From the NCBI RefSeq assembly GCF_003634455.1, contig NZ_RBLC01000003.1, positions 62,001-126,000 of the forward strand: a stretch of DNA of 64,000 nt, read 5' to 3'. Below, one piece after another: positions 17,110 through 25,878 of this stretch. Every line of letters begins with the position of its first letter. Position 1 is the first letter of the stretch. Made by a program: the position numbers and the translations under genes. The DNA comes from Flavobacterium endophyticum (GTDB taxonomy: Bacteria; Bacteroidota; Bacteroidia; Flavobacteriales; Flavobacteriaceae). Under the pieces are notes generated by a model, which did not search any database, had not been told where the DNA came from, and worked only from the letters and a program-made list of their open reading frames with translations.

Positions 17110-18684
17110 ATGGCAGAAAAACAAAAAAGAGATAGATATGAAATGCACAAATATTGGGGCAAAAAACCGTCAAAAGATCTAAAGACTCTTATTGAAACCT
17201 ATACAAGTATTGGAGATACTATATTAGACCCGTTTTCAGGTTATGGCGTATTTTGTTGTGAAGCTTTTTTATTAAATAGGAATGTTATATCTAATGACCT
17301 TAATCCAATTGCCAATTTTATTAATAAACAATTATTAACCAAAGACGTAGATATACAAAAGCTTGAAAAAGAATGGGATATCATAAAAGAAGAATTTACT
17401 CCTTACATCGATAGTTGGTATGAGTTTAATACTGATGGAGAAACTCTCCATCTCGTCAATATTCTTCGTGATAAAAATAATCGAGTAATAAAAGCAAAAG
17501 CCAGATCAAAAACAGATAAAAAAACAAGAGAAATATCCTTTTCTAAAGAGCAATCTCAACTTTTTTTACAACATGAAAAACAACAAATAATCAATGACTG
17601 GTATCCTACAAATAAATTAATTGAAAATTCAAGAATATCCGCTAAAAAAGGAATGACGGTAGCGGATTTATTTACAAGACGCGCCTTGGCTTGCCATGCT
17701 AAATTACTTTCCTTAATAGAAACCTGTTCAACAGGAGGTGAAAAAGAGCTTTTAAAGTTAGCTTTTACAGCAAATCTTGCTAATTGCTCAAAATTAGTCC
17801 CGCCAATTAAAAGCAGGAGCGATATGTCACAAGGAGCATGGATGACAGGTTTTTATGTCGGAGACACTTATTTGGAAAACAATGTGCTACATTACTTTCA
17901 AAATAGACTTCATAAAATAATAAAAGGAAAAAAAGATTATTTGGACTTCTTTAAAGGAGAAAATTTGCAAAAATACACTAATGAATATCGAGTCACCCAA
18001 TATGATGCTAAACAACTAAATATTCCTGACAATTCTATTGATTATATTTTTACTGATCCACCTTATGGAGATGCAGTACCTTATTTTGAGCAGAGTATAA
18101 TCTGGAACTCATGGCTTAAATTCAATCCGGATTATGAAAAAGAAATAGTTATTTCTGATAGCAAATTTCGAAAAAAAAGTATTGATAATTTTGAATTAGA
18201 AATTGAAAAAGCCTTTTCAGAAATTAAGCGAGTACTGCGTATGGAAGGATATTTTTCCCTAACATACCATTCTCTGTCTGGTTTAGAGTGGAAGGTCATA
18301 ACAAATGCTTGTATAAAAAATGGCTTTGAAATAATAGATTTTACATGGCTTGTTCAAAAGAGTTTTACGCCCCGCCAAATAAATAGATCCAAAAGCATAA
18401 AAGGAGACGTACTAATAACTCTTCAAAAAGTTCAAGAAATAAGATATACAACTCCTTCAGACCAAGAAATAAAACTACTTTTTATTAACCATCTTCAAGA
18501 ATGGCTACAAGAAACCCCATTAGATACCAATGAAATATTTTTAAGAATGATGATGATCATTTTTACACAAAGAATAATCATTGGAAATATTGACTTAGTT
18601 GATATTTTAACCCAAAACTTTACTTTTAATACAAATAATGAATGGATATTAAATGACAACATTGAACTTTTCGCAATTAGATAA
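17110..18684 (+). CDS. Site-specific DNA methyltransferase (N4/N6 amino type)
   Basis: 524 aa. Near the N-terminus, after HKYWGKKPSK, lies the SAM-binding motif DPFSGYG (residues 40-46) and then SNDLNP. About 270 residues later comes the catalytic motif DPPYGD (316-321). The order, SAM motif first with a long insert likely holding target recognition, is that of alpha-like amino-methyltransferases. The product should methylate adenine N6 or cytosine N4 in a specific site. It overlaps the next gene by 32 bp. Codons are strongly AT-rich versus the flanks. Target site unknown. Confidence 0.88.
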   Translation: MAEKQKRDRYEMHKYWGKKPSKDLKTLIETYTSIGDTILDPFSGYGVFCCEAFLLNRNVISNDLNPIANFINKQLLTKDVDIQKLEKEWDIIKEEFTPYIDSWYEFNTDGETLHLVNILRDKNNRVIKAKARSKTDKKTREISFSKEQSQLFLQHEKQQIINDWYPTNKLIENSRISAKKGMTVADLFTRRALACHAKLLSLIETCSTGGEKELLKLAFTANLANCSKLVPPIKSRSDMSQGAWMTGFYVGDTYLENNVLHYFQNRLHKIIKGKKDYLDFFKGENLQKYTNEYRVTQYDAKQLNIPDNSIDYIFTDPPYGDAVPYFEQSIIWNSWLKFNPDYEKEIVISDSKFRKKSIDNFELEIEKAFSEIKRVLRMEGYFSLTYHSLSGLEWKVITNACIKNGFEIIDFTWLVQKSFTPRQINRSKSIKGDVLITLQKVQEIRYTTPSDQEIKLLFINHLQEWLQETPLDTNEIFLRMMMIIFTQRIIIGNIDLVDILTQNFTFNTNNEWILNDNIELFAIR

Positions 18685-19768
18685 TTTATTTAGGAATGAT
18701 GATTTTCCTAGTATTGAAAATGATACTAGAGGCATCCGCTTCCTAAAACTCCGAAGTATGTCTCGGAACGAGACAATGAGAGAATTTTGCCATTTACATA
18801 ATATAGATATCAATCATTTACAAGTAAGGCAATATTTTTCACATCTATTTAATTTCGAGTACATCACAGATGAGCAAATTAATAATTTTATCATTCAAAA
18901 ATATAATCAAGAAAGAGAAATAAGGAGGCTAAACGAGGAGTCTTTAGTTGATCAACTTAGTAGGCTTCAACATTTTGATTGGGGAGGCTCTTTTGGAAAT
19001 AGTCTTGAAAAAAACATTGTTAATAACTATGTAAAGCGAATTCAATCTTTTGATAGGATTAATGAAGAAATAGAAGGTAGTCTCTTATCAAGTCTTAGAG
19101 GCTATACATTAAACTCTTGGTATAACCATTGGACATCAATTTTGATTGAAGACTTATTTAAAGATCATACTAATGTTCTTCCTACTGTTGGGCTTGTAAA
19201 GAAAATTGATTTTTTTATAAACAACATTCCTTTTGATTTAAAAGTTACCTACTTCCCTGAGCAATTACTTGCCCAAAAACTTCAAGCAAGAGGGTATGGT
19301 AATGAATTAACGAGATTGAAAAGAGTTTGCAGGCAATTAAATATATTCATACCTAATGATTTAAAGGACAAACAGCTAAAGTTGCATTTATATAACAAAG
19401 TGTCCGAAGATCCAAGAGATGAGGCAAGGCTATTTATTACAGATCTAAAACACCACAAACGTGAAATCATATCCGAAGCTGAAGAAAATCCAGAAGAACT
19501 AAAAGTTTGGTTTTATGAAAATCAAGGCGAAGCCAGATTTGATGCTTCAAATAGATTTTTTCTAGTATTAACTGATGAAGCTGACCTAACGAATAGCTGG
19601 AAACTAAAAAGAAATATCGTTTTTTTGAGAGAAAAAATTAATGAGCATCTAAATAATATTATACTGGACATTGAAAGGTTAAATACTGAATTTTATTGGG
19701 CAAAAAACCAACGAACATATAATTGCAAGTCCGATATACTTTTTATTAAACAAACAGAAAACATATAA
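18653..19768 (+). CDS. Probable type II restriction endonuclease (PD-(D/E)xK fold)
   Basis: 371 aa. The start overlaps the methylase by 32 bp, which implies translational coupling. The likely nuclease core is Glu166 in SILIEDLF, Asp186 in KKIDFFIN and Asp195-x-Lys197 in PFDLKVTYF, matching E...D-X8-DxK. I assign function by this motif plus the methylase partner; overall sequence family not recognised. The N-terminal ~150 residues are helical and may bind DNA. A rho-independent terminator follows at 19802. Confidence 0.75.
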   Translation: MTTLNFSQLDNLFRNDDFPSIENDTRGIRFLKLRSMSRNETMREFCHLHNIDINHLQVRQYFSHLFNFEYITDEQINNFIIQKYNQEREIRRLNEESLVDQLSRLQHFDWGGSFGNSLEKNIVNNYVKRIQSFDRINEEIEGSLLSSLRGYTLNSWYNHWTSILIEDLFKDHTNVLPTVGLVKKIDFFINNIPFDLKVTYFPEQLLAQKLQARGYGNELTRLKRVCRQLNIFIPNDLKDKQLKLHLYNKVSEDPRDEARLFITDLKHHKREIISEAEENPEELKVWFYENQGEARFDASNRFFLVLTDEADLTNSWKLKRNIVFLREKINEHLNNIILDIERLNTEFYWAKNQRTYNCKSDILFIKQTENI

Positions 19769-19801
19769 GTTAAAAATAAATTTGAATCAGAATAATAAAA
19801 C

Positions 19802-19831
19802 AAAAAAGCTCTTCAATTGAAGAGCTTTTTT
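19802..19831 (+). terminator. Rho-independent terminator after the restriction-modification pair
   Basis: A 13-bp stem, AAAAAAGCTCTTC with a 4-nt AATT loop and its complement, ending in a T6 run. Because the stem is flanked by A and T runs it can work on both strands. Confidence 0.9.
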
Positions 19832-19853
19832 GTTTTCATAAAATCTATTTACA

Positions 19854-19991
19854 TTATCCTAGATAAGTTGTCATATCTCCCATCCAACCAACGATTCTAT
19901 CATTTATAACTTCTTTAGCGCTATCATCATTATTTCCTGAAAACATTTCACCGATAAAAACAAACCCATCATCAAATGTTTTAGTAAGAAT
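19854..19991 (-). pseudogene. C-terminal remnant of an unidentified protein
   Basis: A 45-codon stretch on the minus strand between two stops, reading LTKTFDDGFVFIGEMF and then DRIVGWMGDMTTYLG before TAA. It lacks a plausible start and sits in the gap between defence genes. It looks like the tail of a lost gene. Confidence 0.35.
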
Positions 19992-20033
19992 TTACATTAT
20001 CTAAAACATTTCAATATATTTGATTTCAAACAA
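19984..20033 (+). promoter_or_regulatory. Promoter module before the NERD gene
   Basis: GTAAGAATTTAC (19984-19995), ~19 bp, then TATATTTG (20015-20022) and GATTTCAAAC. It closely repeats the module at 20861-20910. The -7 box ends 42 nt before the ATG at 20065. Confidence 0.6.
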
Positions 20034-20064
20034 TTACGAATAACAAGAAATAAAAGCAACTCAT

Positions 20065-20811
20065 ATGGACATTGTTTTTATCCTATTCATCATAGTTGGC
20101 CTCGTTATTATCTTTAATAAGATGAGAGATTATATTGAAGCAAAAAACAACGTTCCGCAACGCAGCTACTATATTCCTATACAAGAAAAGGAAACAATAG
20201 AACCCGTAACCCAATCCCATAGAGGCACAAGAGCAGAACGCCGTTTGGTAGCAAAACTCCTAAAATCAGGAATCCCGGCACAAACCATTTTCCACGACCT
20301 ATACCTAAAAAAATACAAAGACAAATATTCCCAAATCGATCTCGTCGTTGCCACCAAAGTAGGCATACTCGTCTTCGAAATAAAAGACTACAGCGGTTGG
20401 ATTTTCGGAAACGGACATCAAACACGATGGACACAAGTGTTGGCCTTTGGCCAGCAGAAATACTCTTTCTACAACCCAATACTGCAAAACAACAAGCATA
20501 TCGCAGACCTAAAAAAGCAGCTCCAGCAATTCCAAAACATTCCTTTCTATTCCATTATCGTGTTCGATGGCGACTGTACTCTAAAAGACATCACCTTCGT
20601 GCCCGAAGGAACCTATATCGTAAAAGCAGAAAGAGTTATCGAAGTCATGCAAATCATTACAGAAACCAATACGCCCGCACCCTATACCAATAAAAACGAT
20701 GTTGTTCGAGTATTAAAACAAGCCGTACAAAATGGCGAAAGCTATGAAGTTCAAAGGCAGCATGTCGAAAACATTAAAGATATGTTAGGCGAGGATAGAA
20801 TCTTTAATTAA
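20065..20811 (+). CDS. Membrane-anchored NERD (nuclease-related) domain protein
   Basis: 248 aa. Residues 1-18 form an N-terminal membrane helix. The NERD domain covers about 53-170: RGTRAERRLVAKLL, the strand QIDLVVATKVGILVFEIKDYSG with D and ExK in the usual PD-(D/E)xK-like positions, and the conserved W-x-Q region (RWTQVLAFGQQ, FYNPILQNNKHI). NERD proteins are presumed nucleases and occur in defence loci. Codon usage is more GC-rich than in its neighbours and resembles the core genome. Confidence 0.85.
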   Translation: MDIVFILFIIVGLVIIFNKMRDYIEAKNNVPQRSYYIPIQEKETIEPVTQSHRGTRAERRLVAKLLKSGIPAQTIFHDLYLKKYKDKYSQIDLVVATKVGILVFEIKDYSGWIFGNGHQTRWTQVLAFGQQKYSFYNPILQNNKHIADLKKQLQQFQNIPFYSIIVFDGDCTLKDITFVPEGTYIVKAERVIEVMQIITETNTPAPYTNKNDVVRVLKQAVQNGESYEVQRQHVENIKDMLGEDRIFN

Positions 20812-20860
20812 TATACCAGCCGCTTCACCCCAAAAAGCGTGCTCTTAACCTAATACTTTC

Positions 20861-20910
20861 GTAAGAATTTACTTTGTACAAAAAAATCAATACATTTGAT
20901 TTCAAATGAT
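20861..20910 (+). promoter_or_regulatory. Promoter module before the SAM methyltransferase gene
   Basis: GTAAGAATTTAC (20861-20872), then TACATTTG (20891-20898) and GATTTCAAATGATT; same layout as at 19984-20033. The -7 box ends 32 nt before the ATG at 20931. Confidence 0.6.
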
Positions 20911-20930
20911 TAGAATCTTAAAAAGATAGT

Positions 20931-21650
20931 ATGACAGACGACATGAAATTATATTGGAAACTTTATTCAGAGTGGTTCCCTAATGAAAGGATTTTATCTA
21001 AATTTAATAATCCAATAAGAGATTATTCTATTAAAAATTCTGGAAAAGTTATCGATATTGGTTGCGGCCAAAGTACCTATCTACTAGATTTATTAGACTC
21101 AAACTATGAGTTATTTGCAGTTGACACAAATGAAATGCAATTACAACTTTTAAAAGATAGAGTAATTAAATCCGGAAACAAGGCAGAAAGAATCAATTAC
21201 TCTTCTACTGAGTTTCCATCAGATAATTTTAAAGGAAATTATTTTACAGCAATTATTATTTCCAACTTATTACATTTTTTTAAAAAAAATGACGCATATA
21301 ATTTTGTTTCACAATTAAATCAATATAGTGAATCTGGCACTCTTATATTAGTTACTGTTCATTCTTCATCACACTTATCAAATAAAAAGGAAATCACTGA
21401 CAAAAGCTATTTCAAATCTTTTTACTCAAAATCAGATTTATACGAAATGTTTCCTTCTTCTGATTTCGAATATATAGGTTATATTGAAAAAGAAAAACTT
21501 CCAAACAATTATAAAATAAAATTCATTAAACATTGGATAAATGAAGTTTATAAAGAAAAATACACCCCTAATCAAATCAGAAAAATTCAACAAAATTATT
21601 TAAAAACTTGTCGGATAAACAGTATAGATTTTTTAGTAAAAAAGCACTAA
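20931..21650 (+). CDS. Class I SAM-dependent methyltransferase
   Basis: 239 aa. Motif I is KVIDIGCGQSTYLLDLL (about 39-55), followed by LFAVDTNEMQLQLL with the acidic residue after strand 2, then FTAIIISNLLHFF (motif IV region) and LILVTVHSSSH. This is the small-molecule/protein type of methyltransferase, not an amino-DNA methylase (no DPPY). It is a single gene with its own promoter inside the defence island. Substrate unknown. Confidence 0.83.
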   Translation: MTDDMKLYWKLYSEWFPNERILSKFNNPIRDYSIKNSGKVIDIGCGQSTYLLDLLDSNYELFAVDTNEMQLQLLKDRVIKSGNKAERINYSSTEFPSDNFKGNYFTAIIISNLLHFFKKNDAYNFVSQLNQYSESGTLILVTVHSSSHLSNKKEITDKSYFKSFYSKSDLYEMFPSSDFEYIGYIEKEKLPNNYKIKFIKHWINEVYKEKYTPNQIRKIQQNYLKTCRINSIDFLVKKH

Positions 21651-21704
21651 GAAATTTAAAAGACCCTCTGCATTTTTATTATAAAACTCATTAATAAAAT
21701 TCAT

Positions 21705-23234
21705 ATGGAATTTGAAATATTAGACAAACCGGGAAACTATCCTCCTCAAAGTAAAAACAAAGTTTATTTGACTTGGGACAATTGGAATGATTATAGTTAT
21801 TATACAACATTTGGGATTTTTTTTGTAGATGAAAATTCTGAAAAACATCGATTAGGCGGCGTAATGTTGGGATTTAAAGGCCAAAAACAGCTGGATAGAG
21901 TATTTCAGGTAGGTTATTCTTTCGATTATATCGGTGATACTCACTTTTCTTTAGGCACTTCAGAAGAGTATTACGAACGTCTGAACATGCTTCCTTCGAA
22001 AATAAGGGAAGAAATTCTTATAAACTTAAATGATTTGGCAAGAAATATAGAGTTGCTTGAAGGAATTAAGCATGAACGTGTATTTCGAAGCTCTTTTCTA
22101 CGATCCTTGAGTGAATCAACTATTACTGGTCAATATAGAAGAATGGCATTAGGAGGAGCAAAGTTAACTCCCTACCGTTTTCTTTTTAATCAGCCTAGTG
22201 CTAATAATTCTTCATTTCTAAAACTAACATTTGATGTTGAACCTGATTCGCTTCCGCCAACCAACATACACGTACTTATAGGTCGAAATGGAGTTGGTAA
22301 GACTTATTTAATAAATAATATGATTGATTCATTATTATCCGATAAAAAAGAAATAGCAAAGGGTACTTTTAAATTTGAAGAGGATATTGAATATAGTGTA
22401 CATGATACAACTTTTGTTAATCTAGTACATGTATCTTTTAGTGCTTTTGACGAAATAAATCTTCGTACAAAGACAAAAGTTACTACCAAAAATTTAAGAT
22501 ATTCATATATAGGTCTATGGCATTATAATGATGGAAAAATAACTATAAAAAGCCCAAAAACACTTCCTAAAGAATTTTATGATAGCTTATGCTTTTGTAA
22601 ATCAAGAGGGCTTAAAAATAGATGGATAAAAGCCGTTACTAGTTTGCAATCTGACCCTAATTTTCGTGAAGCTGGAATTATTGAGTTGATTGAGTTGGAT
22701 AAATCAAGAACATCTACCATTAAGATTAAACACACATTTAGAGCACTTAGCTCTGGACATAAAATAATTTTACTCACTATAACAAAGTTAATTGAAGAAT
22801 TACACGAGAAAAGTTTGATAATTATGGATGAACCTGAGGCACATCTACATCCACCGCTTCTCTCTGCATTTATTAGGACTATGTCAGATTTATTAATAGA
22901 CACTAATGGAGTTGCAATAATAGCTACTCATTCTCCTGTTATATTGCAAGAAGTACCTAAAAGCTGTGCTTGGAAAATACGTCGTAGCGGTTCCCTTTCT
23001 ATTGCCGAAAGATTACCGAATGAATCTTTTGGAGAAAATATAGGAATTTTAACAAACGATATATTTGGATTGGAAGTTATGGAATCTGGTTTTTATAACC
23101 TATTATCTAGCGTTGCTGAGCAAAAAAAATACAATTACGATTCTGTTTTAAGAGAATTCGAATTTCAGCTTGGAATGGAAGCACGGTCAATTTTAATGTC
23201 CATAATAGCAAATAAAAATAATAAAGATGCTTAG
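21705..23234 (+). CDS. AAA/ABC-type ATPase of a Septu-like defence pair (PtuA-like)
   Basis: 509 aa. Walker A GRNGVGKT is at 193-200, the ABC-like signature ALSSGH at 347-352, Walker B LIIMDEPEAHLHP at 371-383 and the H-loop ATHSP at 407-411. This is an SMC/OLD-like ATPase. A ~185-residue domain precedes the ATPase; I do not recognise it. The gene overlaps an HNH-nuclease gene by 8 bp. An ATPase plus HNH nuclease is the composition of Septu (PtuA-PtuB). No reverse transcriptase is nearby, so it is not a retron-Septu unit. Confidence 0.75.
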   Translation: MEFEILDKPGNYPPQSKNKVYLTWDNWNDYSYYTTFGIFFVDENSEKHRLGGVMLGFKGQKQLDRVFQVGYSFDYIGDTHFSLGTSEEYYERLNMLPSKIREEILINLNDLARNIELLEGIKHERVFRSSFLRSLSESTITGQYRRMALGGAKLTPYRFLFNQPSANNSSFLKLTFDVEPDSLPPTNIHVLIGRNGVGKTYLINNMIDSLLSDKKEIAKGTFKFEEDIEYSVHDTTFVNLVHVSFSAFDEINLRTKTKVTTKNLRYSYIGLWHYNDGKITIKSPKTLPKEFYDSLCFCKSRGLKNRWIKAVTSLQSDPNFREAGIIELIELDKSRTSTIKIKHTFRALSSGHKIILLTITKLIEELHEKSLIIMDEPEAHLHPPLLSAFIRTMSDLLIDTNGVAIIATHSPVILQEVPKSCAWKIRRSGSLSIAERLPNESFGENIGILTNDIFGLEVMESGFYNLLSSVAEQKKYNYDSVLREFEFQLGMEARSILMSIIANKNNKDA

Positions 23235-24072
23235 AGTAACAAAACCTACATTATCTTCTGTACGAGTCTACTCAGATTGTATTAGGATAGTCAGAAATAG
23301 AGATCTACGAAATAGACTTACGGCATGTGAAGATTTAATACAACAAGCCGAGCAGGAATTCGAAAATAAAATCACAAAAGGATTGATGCATACTATCAAT
23401 AGGGAAGAAACAGTAAATAGGAATGTCACAGCAAAAGAACTAAAGGATGTGTATACTCTAAGAATGGTAGGAAATCCTGCTGGGCGAATTCATTATGATG
23501 AATTGTTCCTTTCCGCTCCACAAGAATTATGTCCATTGTGCGCACATCGAAATGTTACGACCCTTGACCATTATCTTCCAAAAGCGGAGTATCCCCGATT
23601 ATCAGTTGTGCCAATTAATCTTATTCCATCTTGTAAAGATTGTAATACTGGAAAGCTTTCTTTCTATCCAACTTCGCCAGAGACAGAAACCCTGCATCCA
23701 TATTATGACAACATTGAAAATATCCAGTGGCTAAAGGCAACTGTAAATAGAACTAGTCCTATATGCATTAACTTTTATGCTGAGCGACAATCAGACTGGA
23801 CAGATTTATTGTTTGAAAGAGTAAAACATCATATAGAAACTTATGGGCTTAAGTCTCTTTATAGCGTACAAGCAGCCCGCGAATTATCGGCAATTAAACG
23901 AATGCTGATCAACGATTACACAAATGGCGGTAGCGAAGAGGTCCGAAAAAGACTAATGGAAAATGCCGGATCTAGATTAGAAAATAATAGGAACTTATGG
24001 ACAACAGCATTATATCTCGGCTTAGCAAATGATGCTTGGTTTTGCGAAGAAGGCTTTCGACAAATTGGATAA
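23227..24072 (+). CDS. HNH endonuclease of the Septu-like pair (PtuB-like)
   Basis: 281 aa. The HNH core is complete: CPLC (102-105), LDHYLPKAEYP (113-123) with the catalytic His115, NLIP (131-134), and C136-KD-C139-N. The four cysteines bind structural zinc. An N-terminal helical part of ~95 residues and a C-terminal helical part of ~125 residues flank the core. The start overlaps the ATPase gene by 8 bp, implying coupled translation. Presumed to degrade DNA when the ATPase senses infection. Confidence 0.8.
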   Translation: MLRVTKPTLSSVRVYSDCIRIVRNRDLRNRLTACEDLIQQAEQEFENKITKGLMHTINREETVNRNVTAKELKDVYTLRMVGNPAGRIHYDELFLSAPQELCPLCAHRNVTTLDHYLPKAEYPRLSVVPINLIPSCKDCNTGKLSFYPTSPETETLHPYYDNIENIQWLKATVNRTSPICINFYAERQSDWTDLLFERVKHHIETYGLKSLYSVQAARELSAIKRMLINDYTNGGSEEVRKRLMENAGSRLENNRNLWTTALYLGLANDAWFCEEGFRQIG

Positions 24073-24084
24073 CAATATAATCAC

Positions 24085-24792
24085 ATGAAAATAAACTTAA
24101 ATGAAATGCATGGCTTTAATTGGACAGAAATATCATATCTAGATTTTAGCATTAGCAACTCTTTTTCGGCCCTTAGAAAATTAAATGTCAATCAGGAAAA
24201 GTTGCTATCGGAATCTAAAAGTGATCTTGAAGCAAAAATTAATTCAATTAGAGAATACAACAAAGGTGGCGAACAAGAATTTATAGAATCTTATATCCAT
24301 CATATCACCTATGATGATGAAATCATGATTGAAGAAATTAAAAGACTACAACGTTACTCGTTAGTGGTTACAATTTTTTCATTTTATGAGGCTCGACTAA
24401 AATCACTTTGTGAAATGATTGAAGTAGAATTCAATTTTAAAATTAAAATTAATGATTTAAATAGCTATAAAGGAGATTTATTAAAATATTGGACATATTT
24501 AAGTAAAGTGTATGAGATGCCTACAGAAAGCTTACAAGAATTATTTGACCCGTTAATTCGTCAAAAAAAAATTAGAAATATTATAGTTCATCAAGACGGA
24601 ATTATTAGTGAAAAACATCTAAAGGAAATTCCAAATACGCATGGAATATGTTTTAAAAAGTCTGGAAGCTTATATGTTTTAGAAATTGAAGAAAATATTT
24701 ATGTAGAATTTTTATTGAAAAATATTATGCGATTTTTCGAATCCCTTCTTAAAGAAATTGACAAAAAATACATACAACTAAAATCAACATAA
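24085..24792 (+). CDS. HEPN-like protein downstream of the Septu-like pair
   Basis: 235 aa, all-helical with a motif RNIIVHQDG: R164-N165-x3-H169 fits the Rx4-6H signature of HEPN RNases, where a polar residue follows Arg. An upstream helix, YSLVVTIFSFYEARLKSLCE, resembles the first core helix of MAE_28990-like HEPN proteins. The gene starts 12 bp after the HNH gene, so it may be a third member of that operon. Assignment rests on the motif and context. Confidence 0.6.
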   Translation: MKINLNEMHGFNWTEISYLDFSISNSFSALRKLNVNQEKLLSESKSDLEAKINSIREYNKGGEQEFIESYIHHITYDDEIMIEEIKRLQRYSLVVTIFSFYEARLKSLCEMIEVEFNFKIKINDLNSYKGDLLKYWTYLSKVYEMPTESLQELFDPLIRQKKIRNIIVHQDGIISEKHLKEIPNTHGICFKKSGSLYVLEIEENIYVEFLLKNIMRFFESLLKEIDKKYIQLKST

Positions 24793-24872
24793 AATCCGTC
24801 AATAATAGTTTAGCAAATCCAAATTTGTGTCATGAGTCCGAATCTTCCGTTTATCTACACATAAACCTTTAA

Positions 24873-24924
24873 TAAGATTTTTATGCCTCCCTTAAAACAA
24901 TTATATACATTTGATTTCGAACAT
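24873..24924 (+). promoter_or_regulatory. Promoter module before the three-gene Abi-like operon
   Basis: TAAGATTTTTAT, then CTTAAAACAATTATA, TACATTTG (24906-24913) and GATTTCGAAC. Related to the modules at 19984 and 20861. The -7 box ends 72 nt before the ATG at 24986. Confidence 0.5.
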
Positions 24925-24985
24925 GCTTAAAATAGAAACTTAGTGGCATTTTTAATATTGTATACCATCATATAGATAACAATTT

Positions 24986-25507
24986 ATGATTAAAGAAAAA
25001 ATAAAAAACATATTCTCATTTGAGGGAATTTCTCTTATTATAGGAATTGTTGGGAGTCTGACAGCATATTCTACAATTCTTATTACTGATTGGAATTATT
25101 CACTAAGTTTGAAATGGTTAATTTTTACAATATATATTTCGTTTACTATTATCTTAATTCTTATTAAGCTAATAGTCGATTTAAATGCCGAATTAAAAAT
25201 CAAATCTCCAAATACAACAATGATTTTTAGGTATGTTCCAGAAAATCAAACTTTTTTAGTTCATAAAAATGATTTTCTTGGGCATTTAGCAATGGTAAGT
25301 ATTTTTTATATCGATGATTCTTTTGAAATAGAGCTTGGTAAAGGATACGTAAAAAATATTCAAGATAATTTCATTCAAGTAAAACTCTTAGAAATCTCTG
25401 AGAGTTTTACTTTAAATCACTCGGAGATTTTAGAAAAAATAAATTCGAATAATATAATTGCTTTACAAAAAATAATTGTAAAGAGTTATATAATATATAC
25501 AAACTAA
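24986..25507 (+). CDS. Two-TM membrane protein of the three-gene Abi-like operon
   Basis: 173 aa. Two helices at about 14-34 (GISLIIGIVGSLTAYSTILI) and 43-63 (LKWLIFTIYISFTIILILI) are followed by a ~105-residue soluble beta domain (FRYVPENQTFLVHKNDF, GYVKNIQDNFIQVKLL). The topology suggests a membrane-tethered sensor or scaffold. Four bp separate it from the next gene, and all three genes are AT-rich. No family recognised. Confidence 0.65.
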   Translation: MIKEKIKNIFSFEGISLIIGIVGSLTAYSTILITDWNYSLSLKWLIFTIYISFTIILILIKLIVDLNAELKIKSPNTTMIFRYVPENQTFLVHKNDFLGHLAMVSIFYIDDSFEIELGKGYVKNIQDNFIQVKLLEISESFTLNHSEILEKINSNNIIALQKIIVKSYIIYTN

Positions 25508-25511
25508 TATT

Positions 25512-25865
25512 ATGACAGAAAAAATTGATATAAGAGTTGCTAAAATTTTAGAACTTGATAGAATAGTTATCAATAAAGGGAAAGCTGATAATATTGATGA
25601 ACATATGGAATTTTTAATTTATGACGAAGGAGAAGAGATTATTGATCCCGTTTCGGGGAAAAGCTTAGGTCTTTTAGAGAATCCGAAAGGAATCTTCAAA
25701 GTAATGCACATCCAAGAAAATGTATCAATTTTGTTATCAAAAACTAAGCGTCCAAATAAAATGTTTGCTGGCTTAAATATGTATAGTGATATTGATATAG
25801 AAAGAGATTTACTCAAAAGTATCAAAATTGGAGATAAAGTTAAAATAACTAATCAGACCTTATAA
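25512..25865 (+). CDS. Small beta protein with FlgT_C-like repeat motif
   Basis: 117 aa, no signal peptide. The pattern VAKILELDRIVINKGKADNI, then EFLIYDEGEEI, IDPVSGKSLGLLE and FKVMHIQENVSILL matches the 'INkG...DP-tGe-Lg' layout of the FlgT C-terminal-like small beta barrel. No flagellar genes are near. Starts 4 bp after the two-TM gene and ends 13 bp before the Abi_C gene, so it belongs to that operon. Confidence 0.6.
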   Translation: MTEKIDIRVAKILELDRIVINKGKADNIDEHMEFLIYDEGEEIIDPVSGKSLGLLENPKGIFKVMHIQENVSILLSKTKRPNKMFAGLNMYSDIDIERDLLKSIKIGDKVKITNQTL

Positions 25866-25878
25866 TTTAATCGAAAAA

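Noticed and set aside
20815..20850. Possible remnant of a paralogue of the 90-aa protein (minus strand)
   Set aside because: A short RA-F-G-V-like match to the RALFGV end of the 90-aa protein needs a two-base shift to align. Too short to support.
21705..24072. Retron-type unit containing the ATPase/HNH pair
   Set aside because: No reverse transcriptase gene or msr/msd-like inverted repeats were found in the surrounding island.
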